A DNA stretch of 34,333 nt from a virus: positions 1-34,333 of IMG/VR virus record IMGVR_UViG_3300036715_000093; one strand, given 5' to 3'. The notes under the pieces are model-generated. The model made no database searches. It saw only the letters and a list, made by a program, of their open reading frames with translations, and was not told where the DNA came from. The position numbers and the translations under genes were made by a program. Numbering within the stretch: position 1 is the first letter of the stretch; each line of letters starts with the position of its first letter. This document shows positions 28,911 through 34,333 of the stretch, one piece after another.

Positions 28911-29237
28911 ATGTCAACTATTCAACGCCGCCGTGGAAACACCCACAAAGACTTGCTGACAATCATCAGCTCGTCAACCAGTTTGCCTATCGACATCACG
29001 GGGTGTAGTTTCGTGATGAACGTCACCACCGATAAAGCGCCCGCCTCGCTCGGCACCAATTTATTGTATTCTCTGGTTGGAACAATCGTATCACCCGCCA
29101 CAAATGGTCAAGTCACATTTGCCCCAACGCAGACTCAGGCAACACAAGCTGATGGCACATACTATTACGAAGTGATAATGACGGACGCACAGGGGCTTAC
29201 CGAAACGGTGGCCTTGGACAAGTACGTCTATTACTAA
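28911..29237 (+). CDS. BppU-like N-terminal domain protein (baseplate/appendage adaptor)
   Basis: The 108-residue protein has RBS AGGAG seven bases before ATG. It reads as an immunoglobulin-like adaptor of the BppU N-terminal type: an opening RRGNTHKDLLTIISSSTSLP, then IDITGCSFVMNVTTD, VSPATNGQVTFAPT and DGTYYYEVIMTDAQG. In lactococcal phages this domain anchors receptor-binding proteins to the baseplate, and standalone versions occur in many phage tails. As the last gene before a terminator-like hairpin, it may connect the upstream surface proteins to the particle. Confidence 0.68.
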   Translation: MSTIQRRRGNTHKDLLTIISSSTSLPIDITGCSFVMNVTTDKAPASLGTNLLYSLVGTIVSPATNGQVTFAPTQTQATQADGTYYYEVIMTDAQGLTETVALDKYVYY

Positions 29238-29255
29238 TCATGCGTTTCGGCGCTG

Positions 29256-29292
29256 GTAACCGTTCCCCGCTCTAAAGGACGTGTTACTTTTT
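29256..29292 (+). terminator. Probable intrinsic terminator at the end of the surface-protein cluster
   Basis: GTAAC-CGTTCC (29256-29266) can pair with GGACG-T-GTTAC (29277-29287), forming about ten base pairs with two one-base bulges around a ten-base loop. TTTTT follows at 29288-29292. It lies 18 bases after the last surface gene and before the metallophosphoesterase gene, a natural transcription boundary. The bulges make it weaker than a perfect terminator. Confidence 0.5.
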
Positions 29293-29372
29293 CGCCTCTT
29301 GCGATGTCGATAGACTCCGCAAACTCATGTTCACCGCCACTAAAACACCATTTAAAGTACGGAGTTAAGCAC

Positions 29373-30701
29373 ATGGCAATTGGGTCAGATATAATCACGT
29401 TCATCGAAATCTACAACGACACGGACAATTATCCATCAATCGCCGATGTAGCTAAGGCGCTCGATATAAGCATCAAGACGGTTCGCAACAAGGCGGGTTT
29501 TCTGCGAACGCTGACAAAGAACGACCCAAGTGCGCCAAAGATCATCATGCGCTCACCGATCACGGATATTCCCATGTCCGAGGATGCTTCAAAATTCATG
29601 GAATCCTGGGGAGTCGAGGACTGCATCGCGGAACTGCGCCGCATCGCGGAGATTGACACTGAACAGATCGTGACGCGCAACTACTTCCGCAACCATTCGC
29701 ATATCTCCGAATCGACATGGAACCGCTACTTCGGAACTTTCGAAGAGTTCAAGCGCCAGGCTGGCATCAAGCTCTCGCGACAGCAGCACAGCATGGAGCG
29801 CAACGTTGCGAAACACGCCTCGGTAGACCATTACCGGCGCATGAGCGTCGAGCGCATGGACTACGGTGACAAATACCTGCGCGAAAACAGTAACCGCTTC
29901 AAAACCATTATTGCCTGCTCCGATCTGCATGACGTTGAAGTCGACCCATTCTTCCTGCGCGTTCTGATTGACACCTGTAAACGGGTTCAGCCTGACGCCA
30001 TCAACTTCGTCGGTGATGTGTTTGACCTTCCCGAATTTGGCAAGTACAGCGTCGATCCTCGCGAGTGGGATGTGGTCGGGCGCATCAAGCATACGCATGA
30101 CAACATTTTTAGACCATTGCGCGAAGTCTGTCCCAATGCGCAGATGGACTTCGAAGAAGGCAACCATGAAGCCCGAATGTTGCGTCATCTTGCCGACGCA
30201 ACGCCTGCCATGAGGGCTGTGCTGTCTGATTTGCACGACTTCACAGTAGGCAAACTTCTGGGCCTTGACGAGTTCGAGATCAATTACATTGCGAAAGCAG
30301 ACCTGGCCGCTTGGACGAAGCGCGACTTCGAAAAGGAGTTGGCAAATAACTACAAGGTGTATTGGGACACGTTGGTCATGCACCACTTTCCACATGCGCG
30401 AAATATGGGCTTGCCAGGCGTCAACGGTCATCACCATCGACATGAGGTGTGGGGCATGTTTAGCCCGATCTATGGCGCATATGAATGGCACCAGATGGGT
30501 TGTGGTCATCGTCGCAGCGCCTCGTATTGCGAGGGCGAAAAATGGCACATGGGCTTTGCCATTATTAACATCGACACACACACTCGCACCACCAATTTCG
30601 ACTATGTGCCAGTGACAGACTTTGCGGTATCGGGCGGCAAATGGTATCACCGCAACTCATCCGAACAGGACGCTTCGGTTGCAAAGGCGCTCATGACTTA
30701 A
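29373..30701 (+). CDS. Calcineurin-like metallophosphoesterase with N-terminal HTH domains
   Basis: ATG 29373 has GGAG eight bases upstream. The 442-residue protein combines an N-terminal helix-turn-helix (SIADVAKALDISIKTVRNKA, residues 22-41) with a second homeodomain-like unit (about 96-132, ISESTWNRYFGTFEEFKRQA). A metallophosphoesterase domain follows: SDLHD (Asp184, His186), GDVFD (Asp215), GNHE (Asn264-His265), MHHFPH (His337) and GHHHRH (352-357), the full set of metal ligands. It is likely a phosphodiesterase or phosphatase acting on nucleic acid or nucleotides, guided by DNA binding. Members of this architecture occur in phage replication/recombination regions; the substrate is unknown. 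Confidence 0.82.
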   Translation: MAIGSDIITFIEIYNDTDNYPSIADVAKALDISIKTVRNKAGFLRTLTKNDPSAPKIIMRSPITDIPMSEDASKFMESWGVEDCIAELRRIAEIDTEQIVTRNYFRNHSHISESTWNRYFGTFEEFKRQAGIKLSRQQHSMERNVAKHASVDHYRRMSVERMDYGDKYLRENSNRFKTIIACSDLHDVEVDPFFLRVLIDTCKRVQPDAINFVGDVFDLPEFGKYSVDPREWDVVGRIKHTHDNIFRPLREVCPNAQMDFEEGNHEARMLRHLADATPAMRAVLSDLHDFTVGKLLGLDEFEINYIAKADLAAWTKRDFEKELANNYKVYWDTLVMHHFPHARNMGLPGVNGHHHRHEVWGMFSPIYGAYEWHQMGCGHRRSASYCEGEKWHMGFAIINIDTHTRTTNFDYVPVTDFAVSGGKWYHRNSSEQDASVAKALMT

Positions 30702-30707
30702 TTATAG
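30679..30707 (+). promoter_or_regulatory. Predicted promoter before the PhoH-like gene
   Basis: TTGCAA (30679-30684) and TTATAG (30702-30707) are 17 bases apart. The right half of the recurring dyad, TGACTTA (30694-30700), lies in the spacer, but its left half is poorly matched (AAAGGCG), so only a half-site is claimed. The leader to ATG 30782 would be about 70 bases. Confidence 0.4.
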
Positions 30708-30781
30708 TTTTCTTATATGGTGAAGGGGTCACGAGTGGGTTACACTTATGGCTCCATCAACCACCAGAGAGCGGAATCTAC

Positions 30782-31552
30782 ATGAGCAGAAGTAAGGGTG
30801 GCGCACGGGGCGCAAAACCAAGACAACGCGAAAGTAAGAACACGGCAGAAGAGTTCTTTTTGCAAGCATCTCAGGAAGTTGAGATAGTTACCAAGAAGCC
30901 GGTAGAGCAACTGAAGGCACGAACCGACTCTCAGCATCGCTACATGAGCGCAATCAAGTCCTCCCCTCTGGTGTTCGCGACAGGGCCGGCAGGCACCGGC
31001 AAGACATATATCTGCGGCGCAATGGCGGCAGAGGCACTCGACAATAAGCAGATCGACAAAATCATCATCACTCGCCCTGTGGTGGAAGCGGGTGAAAGTT
31101 TAGGCTTTTTACCTGGCGAACTTGAAGAAAAGTTCGAACCTTTTTTAGCGCCGTTTCGCGATGTGCTTAACGAGCGTCTCGGCAAGACCTATGTGGACTA
31201 TCTCATCAAGGTTGGCAAGATCGAGGCGGCGCCACTGGCTTACATGCGCGGTCGCACGTTCAAGAATGCCTGGGTCATCTTGGATGAGAGTCAAAACACC
31301 ACGCCGGCGCAGATGCGTATGTTTCTCACGCGCATGGGCGAGAACTGCAAGATGATCGTCAATGGCGATATTCAGCAGAAAGACATTTCCGGTATGTGTG
31401 GGCTTGAGGACGCTGTGAGCCGTCTGTCCTACATTTCGTCGCTCAAGATTATTCAATTCACGCGACGCGATGTGGTGCGCTGCGGCTTAGTTCAGGAGGT
31501 GGTTGAAGCTTATGAGCAGGGTCTTGGGGCCGACGCCCCTATTCGCTACTGA
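30782..31552 (+). CDS. phoH: PhoH-like P-loop ATPase
   Basis: ATG 30782 (256 residues) is the start after a basic N-terminus; an upstream in-frame GTG is less likely. The protein has the PhoH core: Walker A GPAGTGKT (68-75), the family-typical IIITRPVVEAGESLGFLPG (95-112), EKFEPFLAPFRD, Walker B WVILDESQN (164-172), and MFLTRMGENCKMIVNGDIQQ (180-199) with sensor-type residues. PhoH proteins are RNA/nucleotide-binding ATPases common in phages, with proposed roles in RNA metabolism during infection; the activity here is not proven. The 40-residue Lys/Arg-rich N-terminal tail (RSKGGARGAKPRQRES) is an extra likely nucleic-acid contact. Confidence 0.88.
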   Translation: MSRSKGGARGAKPRQRESKNTAEEFFLQASQEVEIVTKKPVEQLKARTDSQHRYMSAIKSSPLVFATGPAGTGKTYICGAMAAEALDNKQIDKIIITRPVVEAGESLGFLPGELEEKFEPFLAPFRDVLNERLGKTYVDYLIKVGKIEAAPLAYMRGRTFKNAWVILDESQNTTPAQMRMFLTRMGENCKMIVNGDIQQKDISGMCGLEDAVSRLSYISSLKIIQFTRRDVVRCGLVQEVVEAYEQGLGADAPIRY

Positions 31553-31580
31553 CTTGGGCTGACTTGGGTCGACTTGGGCA
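31551..31580 (+). repeat. Three 10-bp direct repeats (GACTTGGG) after phoH
   Basis: GACTTGGGCT, GACTTGGGTC and GACTTGGGCA are head-to-tail 10-mers sharing an 8-base core, beginning within the phoH stop codon (TGA 31550-31552). The 10-bp period equals about one helical turn, so the three cores face the same side of DNA. They lie about 20 bases upstream of a dyad/TATAAT promoter, a position suited to activator or initiator binding. Confidence 0.7.
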
Positions 31581-31598
31581 TTCCGACGCTTAACGCTA

Positions 31599-31619
31599 TA
31601 AGTTAATACTGTCTATAAT
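31599..31619 (+). promoter_or_regulatory. Predicted promoter: degenerate dyad fused to TATAAT
   Basis: TAAGTTA-ATAC-TGTCTAT (31599-31616; 10 of 14 matches to the dyad) runs into a perfect TATAAT at 31614-31619. The arrangement is the same, base for base in register, as at 32378-32398, with TATAAT starting 15 bases after the motif start in both. No good -35 exists at the usual distance, suggesting activator dependence. Leader to ATG 31654 would be about 28 bases. Confidence 0.6.
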
Positions 31620-31653
31620 AAGATCACTATTTACTATTTGCGAAACGCACGGA

Positions 31654-32376
31654 ATGACCCAAAGACCTACATGGTTGGGGAGCTTTTATGGAGGGAGTCT
31701 CGGCTTTCTGAATTACGAAGTTCTCTCAATTCAAAATATACCACAGAAGGATCTCGCCAAAGAAGCGGAGCTGATGAGTGTCAAGTGGTTCGACTATCGC
31801 CGGCTACACCCTATGCAGGCGACCTATTACTTTGTGAAATGCTACACCGATGCCTACCGCGACTTCTGTCGCAAGGCAATCAACGCCGAGACGGCCCCAT
31901 ACGTTCGGGCAATCAAGCAGCACGACTTTTTGGAAGCGAAGGAGAAGCTCTCGTTCTGGCGTATGCGTCAACTGTGCGACAGGATGGGTATGCGCTATGA
32001 CTTCTTTCTGAGCTTTGCGATGTCCTGGCTGCGCAAGATGATCGGTGACGGCAAGGTGTACCCGCCGCGCCCCTCGCAAATCATGAATAATGAGGATCTT
32101 ATTGCTTCAGCAATGCTGGCGTGGGAAGAGCAATGTCAGGTTTCCATGCAGGTCGCGAGCGACCTCTATTATCGCGTGTCAAACTTCACTGGTAGTAGAG
32201 ATCAGCAGGCGCACGAGGCTTTCGTCATCGGTCAAGTCAAGTCGCGCAACGTGCCGCAATATTCGCTTCATGCTGCGCTCTATCTATACGACGTAGTGAG
32301 AGTTGAGGAAGCGTTGCGACACTTTGACGCGAGAGTGGTGAATATGGCAATAAATGAGGTTCGGTTGCCTGATTAG
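31654..32376 (+). CDS. Hypothetical phage protein between phoH and the Hfq-like gene
   Basis: This 240-residue protein starts at ATG 31654 after a weak CACGGA. It is rich in aromatic and charged residues and mostly helical, with segments such as LMSVKWFDYRRLHPMQATYY, EKLSFWRMRQLCDRMGMRYD, SFAMSWLRKMIGDGKVYPPR and NNEDLIASAMLAWEEQCQVS. No known catalytic motif, signal peptide or membrane segment was seen. Placement between an ATPase and a helicase operon, with its own promoter, suggests a replication or nucleic-acid role, perhaps a helicase loader or regulator, but that is only inference. Confidence 0.65.
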   Translation: MTQRPTWLGSFYGGSLGFLNYEVLSIQNIPQKDLAKEAELMSVKWFDYRRLHPMQATYYFVKCYTDAYRDFCRKAINAETAPYVRAIKQHDFLEAKEKLSFWRMRQLCDRMGMRYDFFLSFAMSWLRKMIGDGKVYPPRPSQIMNNEDLIASAMLAWEEQCQVSMQVASDLYYRVSNFTGSRDQQAHEAFVIGQVKSRNVPQYSLHAALYLYDVVRVEEALRHFDARVVNMAINEVRLPD

Positions 32377-32377
32377 A

Positions 32378-32398
32378 TAAGTCATTACTGACTATAAT
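32378..32398 (+). promoter_or_regulatory. Predicted promoter: dyad element fused to TATAAT, before the Hfq-like gene
   Basis: TAAGTCA-TTAC-TGACTAT (32378-32395; 12 of 14 matches) overlaps a perfect TATAAT at 32393-32398. A TGAC sits just before the -10, close to but not exactly an extended -10. There is no good -35. Transcription from near 32405 would give a leader of about 57 bases ending in a strong AAGGAG RBS. Confidence 0.62.
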
Positions 32399-32461
32399 GT
32401 GACGGTGTTTCACTTTCGATTCAATGCTTTTAATTTGATTCAATTCACAAGGAGAATTCTC

Positions 32462-32785
32462 ATGCAGCAAGATCAAATTCGCGCCGACCAACAAGCCTAT
32501 GCCCGTCAGATCGAAGGAACACTTCATCGTCCTGCCGTAACGCGCAAACCTCTCAAGAGCGCAAATGCACCGAAAGGTCATGAGGCTTTTCTCAAGGCGC
32601 TAGAAGCGTCCGGTCAGATCGTTTCCTTTGAAAAGGCCAGTAGCGGCGAGCGCGTGGTCGGCAAGATCAAGACATCCGACAAGTACACCATCAGCGTCAT
32701 AACTGAGACCGGAACTCGCGTTCTGTTCAAGCATGACGTTTCTGAATTCTTCGCGCCGCGTCAAGCGTCAGCCGAGACAAACTGA
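32462..32785 (+). CDS. Hfq/Sm-like small RNA-binding protein
   Basis: ATG 32462 has AAGGAG seven bases upstream; 107 residues. Residues 41-99 align by eye with the Hfq Sm core. EAFLKALEASGQIVSFEKAS matches the helix plus first strand (Hfq FLNALRRERVPVSIYLVN), ERVVGKIKTSDKYTISVI matches the G-x-I..(F/Y)D.(F/Y)...L strands, and RVLFKHDVSEFFAP matches the Sm2 motif YKHAISTVVP including Lys-His. A 40-residue basic N-terminal extension (RPAVTRKPLKSANAPKG) is not found in bacterial Hfq. Expected role: hexameric RNA chaperone or RNA-binding regulator. Its stop is one base from the helicase start, so the two are co-expressed. Similarity is judged by eye; no search was run. Confidence 0.62.
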   Translation: MQQDQIRADQQAYARQIEGTLHRPAVTRKPLKSANAPKGHEAFLKALEASGQIVSFEKASSGERVVGKIKTSDKYTISVITETGTRVLFKHDVSEFFAPRQASAETN

Positions 32786-32786
32786 T

Positions 32787-34244
32787 ATGAGCGTTATGTG
32801 CCCCGCGACGGTGGAAGAATCCGTCGTAAAAATGATTGGCGAAAATTTCACTGGTGTTGCGGCATCAACGGAAGCAGAAGTGGAGGCGGAGACAGTCGGC
32901 TCGTTCAGTATGGACGAAGGGTTTGACGCCGACTTTCAGACCAAGATCGCGGCATTTGCCTGTCGCGATGACGAGTTTATGCGTCGCATGGCGCACTTGC
33001 TCAAGCCAGACTATTTCGAGAACGCCGGCGAAGCCGCGCTGGTGAATATTGCTCTGCGTCACTTTGCTAAATACCGCTGTGTGCCGGATAACGTCGCGAT
33101 GGCGGCGGCGATTCGCGAAGACGTTACGGCAAAGATCATTCGCAAGGATGTGTTGCCGCTGGTCGTCGCGCAACGCAAGGTTATTTTGCATGACGCGCTG
33201 AGAAATCGCGAGTATGTCGAGGACAAGGTGGTTGAGTTCGTGAGACATCAGGCGGTAGGCGCGGCCCTGCTCAAGTCTGTTGATTTGCGCGATAGACGGC
33301 AGTTCGACAAGATAACCGCACTGATGAAGGCAGCTATCGACATTGGGCTAAACGAAGAAGGTGACGGCTACGATTACGCCGCCCGCATCGACGACAGAAC
33401 GACAGAGCGTCTGGACAAAGTGTCAGGCAAGCGACCGCCGCAAGGCATCACAACCGGCATTGCCAAGATGGACGAAATGCTCTATCACCGGGGCTGGGGT
33501 CGCAAAGAGCTGGCGACGATCATGGGAATTGCGAAGGCTGGAAAAACGGTGGCTTTGATTAACTTCGCGCAGGCCGCGTCACTGGCCGGCTTCAATGTTC
33601 TGTACGTCACGCTTGAGGTCGGCGCAGGCATTATTGCCGATCGCATGGACGCGAGTATTTCGTCGACCATGATGAAGGAGCTGTCGGACAAGATTCACGG
33701 CGTTCGCGAAAAGGTCGAAGAGGCAATGGCGAAAGCTGGTCGCCTGATTATTCACGAATACGCATCTGGCACGATGTCGCCCAACATGCTGCGAAAGCTG
33801 ATTGAGCGCTACAAATCGCCAGGCCGCAATGTTGATGGATCTGTACGTCCGATCACCAAGTTCGATCTGATCGTGGTTGACTACGCTGACATCATGGCGC
33901 CCAACTACCGCACCCAGGACACCATCGAGAACTCAAAGTCGGTCTATGTGGATCTTCGTGCGATTGCATTCGAAGAGAATGTGGCAATGCTGACAGCTAC
34001 GCAAGCCAACCGTGAGGGTCATAAGGCGGCGGTGGTGAAAGCGGAACACGTCGCAGAGGACTTCAACAAGGTTCGGACGGTTGACCTGATGATCTCCATC
34101 AACAAGACGGAAGAAGAGGCCCGTGATGGCATTGCGCGACTGTATTTCGCCGCCTCACGCAACCAGGAGTCCGGCTTCACCATAGTCATTAAGCAGAATT
34201 TGGCATGTATGCAGTTTGTTACGTCTGTCCTGCGAATCGAGTAG
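32787..34244 (+). CDS. DnaB-type replicative DNA helicase
   Basis: The 485-residue protein follows the Hfq-like gene by one base with no clear RBS, suggesting coupled translation; ATG 32796 is an alternative start. The N-terminal domain (about 45-190) corresponds to the helical primase-interacting part of DnaB. The RecA-like domain has GIAKAGKT (Walker A, 247-254), VLYVTLEVG (271-279, with the catalytic Glu), FDLIVVDYADIM (Walker B, 359-370), TATQANREG (403-411) and ARLYFAASRNQESG (450-463), with an Arg finger candidate at 458. It should form a hexamer unwinding DNA at the fork. An RNQESG sequence replaces the usual DnaB KNR.G, a mild variation seen in phage helicases. Confidence 0.88.
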   Translation: MSVMCPATVEESVVKMIGENFTGVAASTEAEVEAETVGSFSMDEGFDADFQTKIAAFACRDDEFMRRMAHLLKPDYFENAGEAALVNIALRHFAKYRCVPDNVAMAAAIREDVTAKIIRKDVLPLVVAQRKVILHDALRNREYVEDKVVEFVRHQAVGAALLKSVDLRDRRQFDKITALMKAAIDIGLNEEGDGYDYAARIDDRTTERLDKVSGKRPPQGITTGIAKMDEMLYHRGWGRKELATIMGIAKAGKTVALINFAQAASLAGFNVLYVTLEVGAGIIADRMDASISSTMMKELSDKIHGVREKVEEAMAKAGRLIIHEYASGTMSPNMLRKLIERYKSPGRNVDGSVRPITKFDLIVVDYADIMAPNYRTQDTIENSKSVYVDLRAIAFEENVAMLTATQANREGHKAAVVKAEHVAEDFNKVRTVDLMISINKTEEEARDGIARLYFAASRNQESGFTIVIKQNLACMQFVTSVLRIE

Positions 34245-34270
34245 TCGCCCCTGAGTTTTACTTTTATCAT
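34241..34270 (+). promoter_or_regulatory. Weak dyad copy and -10-like box after the helicase gene
   Basis: GTAGTCG-CCCC-TGAGTTT (34241-34258) matches the dyad at only 9 of 14 positions, overlapping the helicase stop. TATCAT follows at 34265-34270. Its position in the gap before the next gene is the main reason to list it. Confidence 0.25.
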
Positions 34271-34295
34271 AGCGGTAATCACAAAGGGAATCGTC

Positions 34296-34333
34296 ATGGA
34301 ATCGAAAGTTATCGAAGATGCAATCGCCAAGGT
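34296..34333 (+). CDS. Start of the next gene (partial)
   Basis: ATG 34296 follows AAAGGGAA (34283-34290), a good ribosome binding site at about six bases spacing. Twelve codons (MESKVIEDAIAK) are visible before the window ends. No function can be assigned. Confidence 0.6.
   Translation, partial: MESKVIEDAIAK

Noticed and set aside
29589-30650. 353-codon open frame on the - strand opposite the metallophosphoesterase
   Set aside because: Long only because of the codon bias of the + gene, which has a full set of catalytic motifs; no RBS or recognisable domain on the - strand.
31526-31539. GGGGC-CGAC-GCCCC hairpin as a terminator for phoH
   Set aside because: Lies inside the coding sequence, stem of only five pairs, no U-tract.

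Overview
The window is a segment of a tailed dsDNA phage or prophage genome with every confident gene on the + strand. The tail module has the order and protein types of lambda-like long-tailed siphoviruses: connector, tail terminator, tail tube, G/GT frameshift chaperones, a 1794-residue tape measure, gpM-, gpL- and gpK-like tip proteins, then a gpI/gpJ-like tip protein. A lipobox-bearing lysis candidate and Shine-Dalgarno starts fit a Gram-negative host, but the sequence does not identify it. Base composition is moderate, with a local GC-rich patch (about 20870-21260) and an AT-rich patch (about 25180-25800) that suggest mosaic origins.

Layout. (1) 1-3.6 kb: head-tail joining and tail completion genes, the major tail protein with an inserted domain, and a tail-assembly chaperone pair joined by a GGGAAAG -1 slippery site placed immediately before a stop codon. 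(2) 3.6-15.3 kb: tape measure and tail tip; the tip gene appears to fuse a gpI-like beta-grasp/membrane part to gpJ. (3) 15.3-21.3 kb: two long Ala/Ser-rich fibre proteins bracketed by two paralogous DUF4376-like putative fibre chaperones. (4) 21.4-23.5 kb: lysis-type cassette (papain-like YiiX-type hydrolase, coiled-coil membrane protein, M15 peptidase endolysin, two-TM holin-like protein, and an out-of-frame embedded candidate lipoprotein). (5) 23.5-29.2 kb: a second set of virion-surface type genes (731- and 486-residue beta-rich proteins plus small partners, the last with a BppU-like domain), ending in a plausible intrinsic terminator. (6) 29.4-34.3 kb: start of a nucleic-acid module: HTH plus metallophosphoesterase, PhoH-like ATPase, an unknown protein, an Hfq/Sm-like small protein, and a DnaB-type helicase.

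The least expected signals are: (a) a recurring near-palindrome, TAAGTCA-N4-TGACTTA, in most of the larger intergenic gaps and once inside the gpJ-like gene, sometimes fused to a TATAAT/TACAAT box, which looks like a genome-wide control element; it is absent from the 23.5-29.2 kb block; (b) a phage-encoded Hfq-like protein just downstream of one of these sites and coupled to the helicase gene; (c) the embedded lipoprotein frame. No tRNA, rRNA, CRISPR array, integrase, transposase or insertion sequence was seen.
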